64,000 nucleotides of DNA from an uncultured bacterium (GCA_903893315.1 CAITLU010000057.1:1-64000), one strand, 5' to 3'. Shown: positions 1 to 11,118, numbered from the stretch's first letter. The notes: a model not told the origin generated them from the letters alone. A program made the numbers and translations.

Positions 1-1
1 C

Positions 2-337
2 GGAAAGAAGCATCAAGAGCTCCACACGACAGAGCTCGATCGAATTCGCGCGCGACTCGGGCCACGCAAACGTGCCTCTTTCAAGCCTCTTTGCGCATAC
101 CCAAAGCCCCGAGCCGTCCCAGTACATAATCTTGATTCGGTAGACAACCCGGCGCTGGAGCGCGGCAGCGGCACCGTGACTGCGTGCAGTTGCACGCTTG
201 AGTACCGCTACCGGTCGTTCTCCACATACCAGCGCAACCAGTCGGAGGCGTGGTACGCCGACTTCGACTACGGCCTCACTTCCGGCGACTACAAGACGAA
301 TAGCTACTGCGTTCGCGCCGTTCGTGCCGGCTCATAG
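2..337 (+). CDS. DUF1566 (Lcl C-terminal) domain protein, 3' fragment
   Basis: An open frame enters from the window edge and stops at 335-337. The last ~45 residues contain [18 protein letters not shown] and end in [10 protein letters not shown]. That matches the usual end of DUF1566/Lcl C-terminal domains, where an aromatic-rich stretch is followed by a YVRxVRGG-type ending. These domains occur in secreted or surface proteins of unknown function. The upstream ~60 residues in this frame do not look like the same domain, and no ATG lies in frame inside the window. Either the gene starts outside the window or a frameshift or decay joins two frames. The 185 bases after the stop hold nothing I recognise. 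Confidence 0.5.
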   Translation, partial: GKKHQELHTTELDRIRARLGPRKRASFKPLCAYPKPRAVPVHNLDSVDNPALERGSGTVTACSCTLEYRYRSFSTYQRNQSEAWYADFDYGLTSGDYKTNSYCVRAVRAGS

Positions 338-522
338 CTTGATGATTTGACCACGCGTGGATTATCCGCCCCTTCACGCGACCCGACGCCAGCAGCGCGC
401 AGCATCCTGTAGGACCGCAAGCCCTGCTGACAGTATCGGCGCACCTGACGCCGCTGCGTTCCACCTGTCGCGCAGCGCAAACGCAGATTGATCACGCGGC
501 GCGAGTTCCTCGCCGCCACCAT

Positions 523-1836
523 TCACTGCATCGCCGCGCCGCTCCCCTCGCCCGTTCGCCGCCTCGCATCGGTGAACACCGGCGCGAATCCGCCGCCGGC
601 GGTGCGAAAGTTCGTGGTCTGTCCTTCGTAGAGACGTGCCGCCACCAGCTGCACGTCACCGGCGTAGACGTAGCAGCGGATGTCGAGTTTGAGCGGGATT
701 TCGCGTCCCTCCAGTTCGATGGTGCGGCGGCTCGGATGTACCAGGCGCTGCGCAACGTAGCCGCGCTCGCCGATCGCGGCCCACACTCCACGCGTCAATT
801 TGTCGCCGCGGTAGGCTGCTTTGCCGCCGTAACCGCCGAGCGGTTTGAAGAAATACTGTTTGCGTTGCTCCCACAGCTGCTCGCGATTGGAAGCGTCCAC
901 CGACACCGAGCGCGGAACGCTGGCCTGCAACAATCCACAAGTCTCTTCGGAGACGCCCCACGAGCGAAGCAGCGCGGCGTCCGAAAGAACTGTCAGGTGC
1001 CGTTTGTCAGCGTAGAGCGCGTATGCGCGCGGACCCGGAGTCACGACCACGTCACCGGCAAGATAGGCCGAACGCAGCGCCGCCGACGCGGGCTCCTTCA
1101 GCGCAAAATCGGTGAGCCTGTTGTAGACGAGATCGATCACTTGTCCGTCGAGCAGCAGCTTGCCGCCCTCGTGAACAAGCGCGTTCGGATCGGCGATGAC
1201 GGCGTGCAGCCCGGCGCGCGTGAACAGTTCGCGAAACAGCAGGAACTCGGGGTACAGATATTGCCCCTCGGGTTCGGTGTCGACGATGGCCACGGAAGAC
1301 AGCGGACGATCGCCGCGCTGCGCGGCCCACTCGCTGTAGAACATGTCCAGAAAGCGTTGCTCGACGTCTACTCCGTCAGCCACGCCGGCAAGCACCGCCT
1401 CCACTTCGACGCAGCACGCGCGCTGGGCGCGGCCGAGCGCGGCGTTGAGAAGCCCGCCGCCGGCGTTGGTGTTGATCTCAATGAGTTGCGGACCTTCGAC
1501 TCCGAGATGAAAGTCGTAACCGATAAAAGCGCCGCGCGTACCGGGAACGAAGCGCGCGATCGGCGCGGCCAGTTCCAGGGCCGCCTTCTGAAACGGCTCG
1601 CTCGCTATCACCGACTCGATCGCGGCGATCACCGCTTCCATGCGCTCGAGGTGTTCGCGCGCCAGAAACACCGCCGAGGCCGAGAACAGGTAGGGCTGAT
1701 CGCGAATGATCGAGGCGTAGACCCCGGCGGTGGTCGGCCCCGATTCCAGCGCGCGCACCAGCGCCTGCTGATCGACCGCCACACAGTGGCAGTTGCGGTT
1801 GAGCTCTTCGGTGAGCCGGATGGCGTCGCGTTGCAT
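523..1836 (-). CDS. circularly permuted ATP-grasp-like protein, function unknown
   Basis: A predicted soluble protein of 437 residues. Two features suggest an ATP-grasp fold in permuted order. The metal-binding-type motif EINTNAGGG comes early (Glu120, Asn122, Asn124), preceded by GYDFHLG. The Lys/Gly-rich nucleotide-loop candidate FFKPLGGYGGKA comes late (Lys331). In classical ATP-grasp enzymes the Gly-rich loop precedes the E-x-N pair; glutathionylspermidine synthase-like and DUF404/407 proteins show the reversed order. Such enzymes usually ligate a carboxylate to an amine, but I cannot name a substrate. I chose ATG 1836 because the longer frame back to 1956 is low-complexity and overlaps the divergent regulatory region. 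The gene is monocistronic and divergent from the tetR-efflux operon. Confidence 0.6.
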   Translation of the reverse strand: MQRDAIRLTEELNRNCHCVAVDQQALVRALESGPTTAGVYASIIRDQPYLFSASAVFLAREHLERMEAVIAAIESVIASEPFQKAALELAAPIARFVPGTRGAFIGYDFHLGVEGPQLIEINTNAGGGLLNAALGRAQRACCVEVEAVLAGVADGVDVEQRFLDMFYSEWAAQRGDRPLSSVAIVDTEPEGQYLYPEFLLFRELFTRAGLHAVIADPNALVHEGGKLLLDGQVIDLVYNRLTDFALKEPASAALRSAYLAGDVVVTPGPRAYALYADKRHLTVLSDAALLRSWGVSEETCGLLQASVPRSVSVDASNREQLWEQRKQYFFKPLGGYGGKAAYRGDKLTRGVWAAIGERGYVAQRLVHPSRRTIELEGREIPLKLDIRCYVYAGDVQLVAARLYEGQTTNFRTAGGGFAPVFTDARRRTGEGSGAAMQ

Positions 1837-2023
1837 CGGGCGAGGCTCGCCCGGGAGCCGAGCAGGCGCAATGCCGACGCCTGCGCTTGGAGGGGCGGTC
1901 GCGCAGACCCGTCGATCCGTGAGCCGCCCGTCAGTCCCGAAACGAGGCGCGGCCACATCGGCGACTCGATGCCACGGCTCCGGCCGAGATCACGGGTCCA
2001 GCAACTGGACAGGCGTCCAGCAA

Positions 2024-2038
2024 TTGACGTTACGTCAA
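2024..2038. promoter_or_regulatory. 15-bp palindrome, candidate TetR operator
   Basis: A perfect inverted repeat, TTGACGT-T-ACGTCAA, with 7-bp arms and a one-base centre, lies 20 bases upstream of the tetR start. Its left arm could serve as a -35-like TTGACG. Repressor binding here would block transcription of the regulator and the efflux genes coupled to it. TetR proteins commonly autoregulate through palindromes of this size. Just upstream, GTCCAGCAA occurs twice (near 1996 and 2015). Assignment to this regulator is inferred from position and symmetry. Confidence 0.5.
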
Positions 2039-2058
2039 GCGGGACCTACGGTCGGCCC

Positions 2059-2712
2059 ATGTCCGACATCATCGAACGCCGCGAGGAGGAACGGGAGCGC
2101 CGCCGCACCGACATCATCGACGCGGCCGAAGCTCTGTACGCCGAAAAAGGCTGGGACGCCGTCACCATGGACCAGGTGGCGCGGGCCACGCGCCTGTCCC
2201 GAGCCCTCCTCTACGTCTACTTCTCCGACAAGAACGATCTGCACCTGGCCATCGTGGAACGAGCGATGAAAGCGCTCAGCCGGCGATTCCTCGGCGCGAT
2301 CAACGAACATCATCTGGGAATCGACAAACTCGGAGCCATCGGCCACGCCTACCTGGCCTTCTCGCGCGAGGCTCCACACCTGTTCGACGCGTGCAGCCGC
2401 TTCCAGATCCACCAGGGAAACCGCGCCGGCGAAGGCAGCCACGCGGAGGCGGCCTGCATCGCGGCGGGCGAAGAAGCCCACGCCGTGGTAGTCGCCGCGC
2501 TGTTGAGCGGAATCGAGGACGGTTCCGTGCGGCGCGACGTAGGCGACGCGGACGCGGTATGCATCGCACTGTGGGCCTTCTCCCACGGGCTGATCCAGCT
2601 TGCCTCGACCAAGGCTGCGAGCATTTCGCGGATCGGTGTCGACGGAGAGAAATTGATGGACCAATCGCTCGCGCTCGTGATGTACTCGCTGGCGCCGCCG
2701 CAGGCAGGATGA
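2059..2712 (+). CDS. TetR/AcrR family transcriptional regulator
   Basis: 217 residues. The N-terminal ~60 residues form a typical TetR helix-turn-helix: RRTDIIDAAEALYAEKGWDAVTMDQVA followed across the recognition helix by SRALLYVYFSDKNDLHLAIV. The C-terminal ligand domain is variable, as usual. ATG 2059 (MSDIIERR) is chosen because the longer upstream frame is the antisense of the ATP-grasp gene. The stop overlaps the ATG of the efflux outer-membrane gene (2709), so the regulator and the RND pump are almost certainly one transcript. It is probably a local, autoregulated repressor released by a pump substrate. Confidence 0.9.
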   Translation: MSDIIERREEERERRRTDIIDAAEALYAEKGWDAVTMDQVARATRLSRALLYVYFSDKNDLHLAIVERAMKALSRRFLGAINEHHLGIDKLGAIGHAYLAFSREAPHLFDACSRFQIHQGNRAGEGSHAEAACIAAGEEAHAVVVAALLSGIEDGSVRRDVGDADAVCIALWAFSHGLIQLASTKAASISRIGVDGEKLMDQSLALVMYSLAPPQAG

Positions 2713-4238
2713 TGCCAGTGCCGTCGACATCAGCAGTGCGCAGAGCACCGGCAGCCGCCGGCTTGCTGGCGGCATTGCTGGTAGCAAACTTCGGTCACGC
2801 CGCCCAGTCCCGGTCGGCGCAGGACGCCGACACGACAACACCCGCGCAAGCCGCCGGGTGCCCCCGCCCCGCCGGCGTCCAGGCGCTGGCCCAGGCGCTG
2901 GTTGACGAAAGCCTTGCCAACAATGCCGAAATGAAAGGTGTGCAGGCGACGGTCGCTCAGCGTGTTGCGGCACTCGACGCGGCTCGCGCGCACTACCTGC
3001 CGGCAATCGATTTTCAGATGCGATACACGCGCGCCGACGGCGGCCGCCAGATCGATCTTCCGGTCGGTGATCTGCTCAACCCCGTCTACTCCACGCTGAA
3101 CGATCTGCTCCAGGCCGCGGGCAAACCCGCGCAGTTTCCGCAGATCAAGAACGAAAGCATTCCGTTGCTGCGGCCCCACGAACAGGACACCTCGCTGCGG
3201 CTCACTCAGCCGCTCTTCGACATGCGTGTCAGCGCCGGAGTGCGCGGTCGCGAAGCCGAGCTTCGCGCGTCGAACCAGGAGATGCAGGCGTTTCGCAGCC
3301 GTCTGACGCGCGACGTGCACCAGGCCTATTACCGCTGGCTGCGTGCGCGCCAGAGCGCGCGCATCCTCGACGTTACCGTCGAACTGGCCGAGGCCAACCT
3401 GAAGGTAAACGAAAGCCTGTCGCGCAACGGCAAGATCACTCCTGACCTGGTGCTCAGGGCCGAGGCCGACCTGCTTGAGATCCAGCAGGCGCACCTGGCC
3501 GTGCAGAATGGAGTGAGGTTGGCACAGGCCTACGTGAACCTGCTGCGTAACCTGCCGATGGACGAACCGCTGCCCGAAACCGACGTCTGCGACGCGGACG
3601 TCGAGGCCGCGCGTACGCGGCTGCTGCACGACACCGGAGCCGCCGAATTCGCGCTTCCGGCGATGCAGGGAATGGCGGAAAAACGCCGTGCCGAACTGGC
3701 AAGGCTCGACGCCGCGCTCGATGCGGCCAAAGCCGGCGAGGATCTGGTGCGCGCCCGTTTGTCGCCTCAGCTCGCACTCGCCGTCGACGCAGGAATCCAG
3801 GGCGAGAACTACGATTTCGGTGGTGACGCGCCCTACATGATGGCTTCGCTGGTGCTGCGCTTCAACACCTTCAACGGCGGCGGCGACATCGCCGCGCTGA
3901 ACGAAGCACGCGCCGTCACCGCGCAGCTGCGCGCCGCCCGCGCGCAGGCCGTCCAGGGAATCGGCATGGAGGTGCTCGACGCGCTGCAAGTTTTCGATGT
4001 CGCCTACGTCTCGCTGCGCACCGCCGAAAAGCGCGTCGCAGCGGTCGAGGGCGCGTTCGCCATTGCCGAGAAGAAGCGCGATCTCGGGCAGATCAACCAG
4101 ACCGAGTTCATCGACGCACGCCGGTCGCTCACCGACGCACGTCTGAATCGCAACATGACCCGTTTCGCCGCGCTCTCGCAGCTCGCCGAGCTCGAATACG
4201 CCGTCGGTGGAACGATACCGACCGAGGAGAAGCCATGA
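2709..4238 (+). CDS. TolC-family outer-membrane efflux protein
   Basis: 509 residues with an N-terminal signal peptide (hydrophobic AAAGLLAALLVANFGHA, cleavage near AQS). Two OEP repeats follow, rich in Ala, Leu, Arg and Glu as expected for the long coiled-coil alpha-barrel. They include TQPLFDMRVSAGVRGREAE and, in the second repeat, LVLRFNTFNGGG. Length and layout fit the TolC/NodT-type channel of tripartite pumps. The start ATG overlaps the tetR stop, and the end overlaps the adaptor start (ATGA at 4235), indicating translational coupling. It should form the outer-membrane exit duct for the adaptor and permease that follow. The substrate cannot be told from sequence. Confidence 0.88.
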   Translation: MMPVPSTSAVRRAPAAAGLLAALLVANFGHAAQSRSAQDADTTTPAQAAGCPRPAGVQALAQALVDESLANNAEMKGVQATVAQRVAALDAARAHYLPAIDFQMRYTRADGGRQIDLPVGDLLNPVYSTLNDLLQAAGKPAQFPQIKNESIPLLRPHEQDTSLRLTQPLFDMRVSAGVRGREAELRASNQEMQAFRSRLTRDVHQAYYRWLRARQSARILDVTVELAEANLKVNESLSRNGKITPDLVLRAEADLLEIQQAHLAVQNGVRLAQAYVNLLRNLPMDEPLPETDVCDADVEAARTRLLHDTGAAEFALPAMQGMAEKRRAELARLDAALDAAKAGEDLVRARLSPQLALAVDAGIQGENYDFGGDAPYMMASLVLRFNTFNGGGDIAALNEARAVTAQLRAARAQAVQGIGMEVLDALQVFDVAYVSLRTAEKRVAAVEGAFAIAEKKRDLGQINQTEFIDARRSLTDARLNRNMTRFAALSQLAELEYAVGGTIPTEEKP

Positions 4239-5329
4239 CGCAAACTCGTCCATACGGCAGCGCGTGGCCGGGCCGGGCCGCACTGACCGCACTGCTGCTG
4301 CTCGGCGGTTGCGACAAGGACGCGCTCACCGAACAACCGACCATTGAAGACGTTCCCGTGCACGTCGAAACTGCCAGCGAAAGAGTGCTGCCGGAAACAC
4401 TCAAGGCAATCGGACAACTCGCTCCGCGCGATCAGCGCCGGCTCTCTTTCAAAGTAGGCGGCGTGGTCGAGTCGGCGAATTTCGAGCAGGGCCAGTCGGT
4501 CAGTGCCGGACAGGAACTCGCCGTGCTCAGGGGCACCGAAGTTGCCGCCGGCGTAGAGCAGGCAAGACAGGCGGCCCAGAAAGCCGCGCGCGACCTGGCC
4601 CGCGGCCGCGCGCTGTTTGCCGACGGAGTGGCGACGAAGGAGCAACTGCAGGACCTCGGCACCGCCGAGCAGATGACGCAGGCCGCGCTGCGCTCGGCTG
4701 AATTCACCGCGAGCTTCGCGCGAATCGAAGCGCCCTGCGACGGCGTCGTGCTGGCAAAACTCGCTCAGCCGGGTGAGTTGGTGGGCCCTGGACAACCCGT
4801 CGTAATCATCGGCGCCACCGACCGCGGCTGGGTGGTCAAGGCCGCACTGACCGATCGACAGGTAGTGAACGTATCGCCGGGCAACCGCGGCCGCGTCACT
4901 TTCGACGCATTTCCCGATCGCGAGTTCGACGTCGAAGTTTCCACCGTCGCCTCGGCCGCCGAGCAACGCAGCGGCACCTTCGAGATAGAACTCGCTGTGA
5001 CACAACCGAGCGGCGTGCGCTTTGCGCAAGGTCTCATCGGCCGTGTAAGGCTGGAACGGCCGATAGACCATTTGCCGCTGCCTTGTATTTCGGTAGCCGC
5101 ACTGCTCGAAGCCGAAGGCGAACGTGCTTCCGTCTACGTCGTTGCTTCCGACGGCCGCAGCGCCAATCGCGTGGCCGTGCGAATCGGACGCATGGTGGGC
5201 GGCATCGTCGAAGTGAAAGAAGGCCTGCGGGCCGGTGACCGGGTGGTCGTCGAAGGAGCGGCGTATCTGCGCGAAGGTACGCGCGTACACGTACTCGAAG
5301 CCGTGCGGGACCGGGACAGTAAACCGTGA
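4235..5329 (+). CDS. RND efflux periplasmic adaptor (membrane fusion lipoprotein)
   Basis: 364 residues. The N-terminus has a lipobox, LLLLGGC, with lipidated Cys26, so it is anchored to the inner membrane by lipid. The body shows the split lipoyl/barrel-sandwich pattern: GVVESANFEQGQSVSAGQ early, and IEAPCDGVVLAKLAQPGELV after a helical hairpin at about residues 95-150. A beta-barrel and membrane-proximal domain with VVVEGAAYLREGTRV end the protein. This is the HlyD/AcrA-type adaptor linking the TolC-like channel to the permease. It overlaps both neighbours by 4 bases. Confidence 0.9.
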   Translation: MTQTRPYGSAWPGRAALTALLLLGGCDKDALTEQPTIEDVPVHVETASERVLPETLKAIGQLAPRDQRRLSFKVGGVVESANFEQGQSVSAGQELAVLRGTEVAAGVEQARQAAQKAARDLARGRALFADGVATKEQLQDLGTAEQMTQAALRSAEFTASFARIEAPCDGVVLAKLAQPGELVGPGQPVVIIGATDRGWVVKAALTDRQVVNVSPGNRGRVTFDAFPDREFDVEVSTVASAAEQRSGTFEIELAVTQPSGVRFAQGLIGRVRLERPIDHLPLPCISVAALLEAEGERASVYVVASDGRSANRVAVRIGRMVGGIVEVKEGLRAGDRVVVEGAAYLREGTRVHVLEAVRDRDSKP

Positions 5330-8300
5330 CCTTGTGGGGATTCGCCGTCCAGCGTTGGCAGTTCACGCTGGTAGTGTTCGGGTTGCTGATCGCGCTCGGG
5401 CTCGCTTCGTTCAACGCGATCCCGCGCTCGGAAGATCCCACCATCGATTTTCCGATCTCCTCCATCGTGGTGTCCTATCCGGGAGCTGACGCGCAGGAAG
5501 TCGAGCGGGTTCTCGTCGATCCGATCGAAGACGCGATGGCCGAGCTCCAGGAGCTCAGGAAGATGCACAGCATCGCCCGCGACGGCGTGGCGCTCATCAT
5601 CGTCGAATTCGAGTACGGCCGTGATCCCGAACGCCAGTACGACCAGGTGGTACGCGAGCTCAACGCCCTTGCGCCGCGCCTGCCCCAAGGTGTCGTCGGC
5701 TGGGAGGTGCGCCGCGCCAACCCCGGCCTGGTCAATCTCGTGCAGATGGCGCTCGTCAGCGAGACCGCCGACTGGCGCGAGATGGAACTGCGCGCCCGTC
5801 AACTCGAAGACCTGTTCGAAACCGTACCGCAGGTACGCAAGTCTGACACCTGGGCTTACCCCAAATCCGAAATTCGCATTGCCGTCGATCTCCAGCGGCT
5901 TGGGCGCTCCGGTGTCACGCTCTCCCAGTTCACGCAGGCGATTGCGGTCGAAAACCAGAACATCCCCGGCGGATCCGTCGACGTCGGAATGCGCCGTTTC
6001 AACCTGCGGACTTCGGGAAGCTACCGTTCGCTCGCCGAAATCGACGACACGATCGTAGGTGCGGCGGGAGGACGTCCGGTACACGTACGCGACGTCGCAA
6101 CGGTTTCGTGGGCGACCGAAGAAGAACGCTACCTGGGGCGCTTCAACGGCCAGCGCGCGGTTTTCATTACCGCCAACCTGCAAAACAACCAGAACGTGTT
6201 CGCCGCGCGCGACGCTATCTACGCCAAGGCCGCAGCGTGGGAAAAAACGCTGCCGGCTGGCATGCGGCTGGAACGCGGCTTCGACCAGTCGATCAACATC
6301 GCCAATCGTCTGTCGCGCCTCGGTAAGGACTTCGCGATCGCGATCGCGTTCGTGGCCCTGACGCTGCTGCCGCTCGGACTTCGCGCCGGTGCAGTGGTGA
6401 TGGTCTCCATCCCGCTGTCGCTCGCGCTGGGCGTGGCAGCGCTCTACTTCTCGGGCTTTTCGCTCAACCAGCTTTCGATCTCCGGCCTGGTATTGGCGCT
6501 GGGTTTGCTGGTCGACGATTCGATCGTGGTGATCGAGAACATCGCGCGCTGGGGCCGACTCGGCTATTCGCGAGTAGATGCCGCCATCGGCGCCACCAGC
6601 CAGATCTGGCGCGCAGTGCTGGGGTGCACCGCGACTCTGCTGCTGGCTTTCCTGCCCCTGCTGTTCCTGCCCGAAGGCGCAGGAGAGTTCGTACGATCAT
6701 TGCCCGCGGCGGTGCTCTTCACCGTGCTCGGTTCGCTGTTCATCGCTCTGACCATCATTCCGTTCCTGGCGCGGCGCATGCTGCGCGGGCCGGCCGCGAG
6801 CACACCCGGGCCGCGCCGCATGGCGTTGCTTCACACGCTGATGGACCGCAGCGACGCGATGTCGGACCGTCTGCTCGAAGGACTGATGCGCACGATCCAC
6901 GCGATATACGGTCCGGCGCTGCGCCGCGCGCTGGCGTGGCCGCGCACCACGCTGCTGGCAGCACTGGCGCTGTTCGGACTTTCGCTGACGTTGATCCCGG
7001 TGATCGGCTCGAGCCTGTTCCCGACCGCCGACATTCCGCAGTTCCTCATCCGCGTCGAAACACCAGACGGCGCGAGCCTGGCGGAAACCGACAAAGCCCT
7101 GCGTTTCGCCGAGGCTGAACTGGCCCGCCATCCCGAGGTGAAGCACTGGTTCACCAACGTCGGGCACGGCAACCCGCGCGTCTATTACAACGTCATTCCC
7201 AACGAGACGCTCGCCAACTTCGGCGAACTGTTCGTCGAGCTGAAATCGTTCGACCCCAGGCGTTCCCCGCAACTGCTCGACGAGATGCGCGAACGCTTCG
7301 CCGAGTATCCCGCAGCGCACATCCGCGTGAAGCAGTTCGACAACGGCCCGTTGATCAACGCTCCTGTCGAAGTGCGCATCACCGGACCGTCGCTGGCGAC
7401 ATTGCGGGAACTGGCGTCGCGGGTCGAATCCATCATCGAGGCCACCCCCGGCACCCGCGACGTGACCAATCCGGTGCGCCTGCAGCGCATGGACCTGGAT
7501 CTCGGCATCGACACCGGCAAAGCCGCGCTGCTCGGAGTCCCCACCGCCGAGGCCGACCGGACGGTGCGGCTGGCCATTGCCGGGGTACCGGTCGGCAAGT
7601 ATCGCGAGAGCGACGGCGACGAACACGACATCACGCTGCGCCTGCCGATGCATGGCAGCCAGGGCATCGAGGCTCTCGACGAGATCGAAGTACCGACGCT
7701 CAGCGGCGGCAGCGTGCCGCTGGCGCAGATCGCCAGCCCGCACTTCACCAGCGTGCCAAACGTGATCCGGCGTTACGATCGCCAGCGCGAAGTAACGCTT
7801 TCCGCCCACACCCGCAGCGGCTTCAACACCGATCGCGTCGCTCACGACGTATCGGCGCGACTGGCCTCGATGAATCTGCCGCCCGGATATTCGCTGGCTC
7901 TGGCCGGCGAAGCGGAGGCCGCCCAGGAAAGCTTCTCGGGAATCGGCACCGCGATCATCATCGCCGCATTCGGCATCCTGGCGGTGTTGGTGCTGGAGTT
8001 CGGCAGTTTCCGCTCGACGTTGATCGTCGCCGGCGTCGTACCGCTCGGCATCACCGGCGCGCTCACCGCACTGCTCGTGACCGGCTACTCGCTGTCGTTC
8101 AACGCGGTGGTGGGGATGATCGCGTTGGTCGGCATCGAGATCAAGAATTCGATCCTGCTCGTCGACTTCACCAACCAGCTGCGAGCTCAGGGGATGCCGG
8201 TGGACGAAGCCATCGAGAAGGCCGGGGAGACGCGCTTTCTCCCGATCCTGCTGACTTCGGCGACCGCAATCGGCGGCATGATGCCGCTTGCCTGGCAGGA

Positions 8301-8457
8301 CTCGGGCCTGTACTCACCGCTGGCCATCGTCATCATCGGAGGCCTGATTTCCTCGACGCTGCTGGCGCGCCTGGTGACGCCGGTGATGTACAAGCTGTTG
8401 CCGCCGGCCATCGAGGTCGAGGCGCCGGCAGATGCTTCGCCGCTGCCGGTGAGATAG
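5326..8457 (+). CDS. RND (HAE1-type) multidrug efflux permease
   Basis: 1043 residues beginning at GTG, overlapping the adaptor stop. The length equals the AcrB class, with the expected two halves of TM bundle plus large periplasmic loop. Proton-relay residues are visible: the TM4 motif LLVDDSIVVIEN with Asp397/Asp398, and Lys940 in TM10 (GIEIKNSILLVDF), corresponding to AcrB Asp407/408 and Lys940. The start, MTLWGFAVQRW, is typical of the branch with shorter N-termini. It is the proton-driven pump of the tetR-tolC-mfp-rnd operon and probably exports lipophilic toxins, solvents or antibiotics. No gene symbol is justified. Confidence 0.93.
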   Translation: MTLWGFAVQRWQFTLVVFGLLIALGLASFNAIPRSEDPTIDFPISSIVVSYPGADAQEVERVLVDPIEDAMAELQELRKMHSIARDGVALIIVEFEYGRDPERQYDQVVRELNALAPRLPQGVVGWEVRRANPGLVNLVQMALVSETADWREMELRARQLEDLFETVPQVRKSDTWAYPKSEIRIAVDLQRLGRSGVTLSQFTQAIAVENQNIPGGSVDVGMRRFNLRTSGSYRSLAEIDDTIVGAAGGRPVHVRDVATVSWATEEERYLGRFNGQRAVFITANLQNNQNVFAARDAIYAKAAAWEKTLPAGMRLERGFDQSINIANRLSRLGKDFAIAIAFVALTLLPLGLRAGAVVMVSIPLSLALGVAALYFSGFSLNQLSISGLVLALGLLVDDSIVVIENIARWGRLGYSRVDAAIGATSQIWRAVLGCTATLLLAFLPLLFLPEGAGEFVRSLPAAVLFTVLGSLFIALTIIPFLARRMLRGPAASTPGPRRMALLHTLMDRSDAMSDRLLEGLMRTIHAIYGPALRRALAWPRTTLLAALALFGLSLTLIPVIGSSLFPTADIPQFLIRVETPDGASLAETDKALRFAEAELARHPEVKHWFTNVGHGNPRVYYNVIPNETLANFGELFVELKSFDPRRSPQLLDEMRERFAEYPAAHIRVKQFDNGPLINAPVEVRITGPSLATLRELASRVESIIEATPGTRDVTNPVRLQRMDLDLGIDTGKAALLGVPTAEADRTVRLAIAGVPVGKYRESDGDEHDITLRLPMHGSQGIEALDEIEVPTLSGGSVPLAQIASPHFTSVPNVIRRYDRQREVTLSAHTRSGFNTDRVAHDVSARLASMNLPPGYSLALAGEAEAAQESFSGIGTAIIIAAFGILAVLVLEFGSFRSTLIVAGVVPLGITGALTALLVTGYSLSFNAVVGMIALVGIEIKNSILLVDFTNQLRAQGMPVDEAIEKAGETRFLPILLTSATAIGGMMPLAWQDSGLYSPLAIVIIGGLISSTLLARLVTPVMYKLLPPAIEVEAPADASPLPVR

Positions 8458-8494
8458 AAGCGCGGCGCGCGGCCCGGTTCCGCGCACGAAAGCC

Positions 8495-9385
8495 ATGAAC
8501 CGAGGAATCTGGTACGCCGTCGGCGCCTACACCGCGTGGGGTCTCTTCCCCGCGTACTGGAAACTGTTGCGTCAGGTTCCGGCTCCGCAGGTTATCAGTC
8601 ACCGGATCCTGTGGGCGTGCCTGCTGCTGACGGCGTTCCTGATGATCTCCCGACAATGGTCTGCGTTTCGCGCAGCCGCCGGTAATCTCAAGGTCCTGCG
8701 CACCTACTTGCTGGCGGCGCTGTTGATCGGCGTCAACTGGCTGGTCTTCGTCTGGTCGGTCAACGCCGGATTCATCGTCGAGACCAGTCTCGGCTACTTC
8801 ATCAACCCGATGATCAGCGTACTGCTCGGCGTAGTCGTACTCGGCGAGCGCCTGCGCCCGCTTCAGCTGGTCCCGATCGCGCTGGCTTGCGGCGGCGTGC
8901 TGTACGTCTCGATCGCTCACGGCTCGGTGCCGTGGATCGCGCTGTTTCTGGCCACCACCTTCGCGCTCTACGGCCTGGTCAAGAAAACCGCACCGCTCGG
9001 TTCGGTATTCGGACTCACGCTCGAGACCGGACTGCTGTTTTTCCCGGGCGTGGCGTACCTGCTGTGGCAGAACGAAATCGGCCACGGTGCCTTCATGCAC
9101 GAAAGCGCGAGCCTCGACGCGTTGCTGGTGGGAGCCGGAGCGGTCACCACGCTGCCGCTGCTGCTGTTCGCTTCGGCGGCCCAGCGCATTTCGCTCCTGT
9201 GGATGGGCATCCTTCAATACATCGCACCGAGCCTGTCGCTGCTGCTCGGCGTGCTGGTCTACGGCGAGCCGTTCTCACACGAGCAGGTGGTCGGATTCGG
9301 GCTGGTATGGACGGCCCTGGTCATCTTCGCGGCCGAGGGCATCGTGGCCCACCGGGCCGCATTCGTCGCGGCGCCGCCGGAGTAA
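8495..9385 (+). CDS. rarD: RarD-like EamA/DMT family transporter
   Basis: 296 residues with about ten hydrophobic segments in two EamA halves. The beginning [20 protein letters not shown] and the motif [11 protein letters not shown] are characteristic of RarD (first named for chloramphenicol sensitivity in other bacteria). [20 protein letters not shown] also matches the family. Residues near 95-115 and 205-240 carry the repeated EamA pattern. It is a drug/metabolite-type inner-membrane permease whose real substrate is unknown. It begins 37 bases after the RND permease stop on the same strand and may be read with the efflux operon, though no clear coupling is seen. Confidence 0.85.
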   Translation: MNRGIWYAVGAYTAWGLFPAYWKLLRQVPAPQVISHRILWACLLLTAFLMISRQWSAFRAAAGNLKVLRTYLLAALLIGVNWLVFVWSVNAGFIVETSLGYFINPMISVLLGVVVLGERLRPLQLVPIALACGGVLYVSIAHGSVPWIALFLATTFALYGLVKKTAPLGSVFGLTLETGLLFFPGVAYLLWQNEIGHGAFMHESASLDALLVGAGAVTTLPLLLFASAAQRISLLWMGILQYIAPSLSLLLGVLVYGEPFSHEQVVGFGLVWTALVIFAAEGIVAHRAAFVAAPPE

Positions 9386-9491
9386 CCGCGCGAACGGGAC
9401 CGCGTCCGGCCCAGGCCATCGGCTCACGTCGCACCGGAGCGGTCCGCCCGCGCACTTGAACCCACCGGGCCTCCCAGATAGCAGGGGCGCC

Positions 9492-11037
<1,546 letters not shown>

Positions 11038-11059
11038 TCGAAACGAGAACGTGAAAATG

Positions 11060-11097
11060 CGGGCCGCGGGGTACACACCTCGCGGCCCGTTTTTTTT
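11060..11097 (+). terminator. Rho-independent terminator after the nitronate monooxygenase gene
   Basis: A GC-rich stem, CGGGCCGCG pairing with CGCGGCCCG (11060-11068 and 11081-11089), has a 12-base loop and is followed directly by eight T residues. It sits 22 bases after the upstream stop and 22 bases before the end of convergent recQ. It is the only canonical intrinsic terminator with a long T-tract in this half of the window. Confidence 0.9.
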
Positions 11098-11118
11098 GCG
11101 CCGCGTGCCGGCCGCAGT

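Noticed and set aside
490-630. Plus-strand frame with a Tat-like ITRREFLAATI segment
   Set aside because: It stops within ~45 residues, overlaps the end of the ATP-grasp gene and has no hydrophobic core or downstream domain; probably chance.
736-2058. Long N-terminal extension of the TetR frame
   Set aside because: The part before 2059 is antisense to the ATP-grasp gene, crosses the operator-like palindrome, and has no TetR homology.
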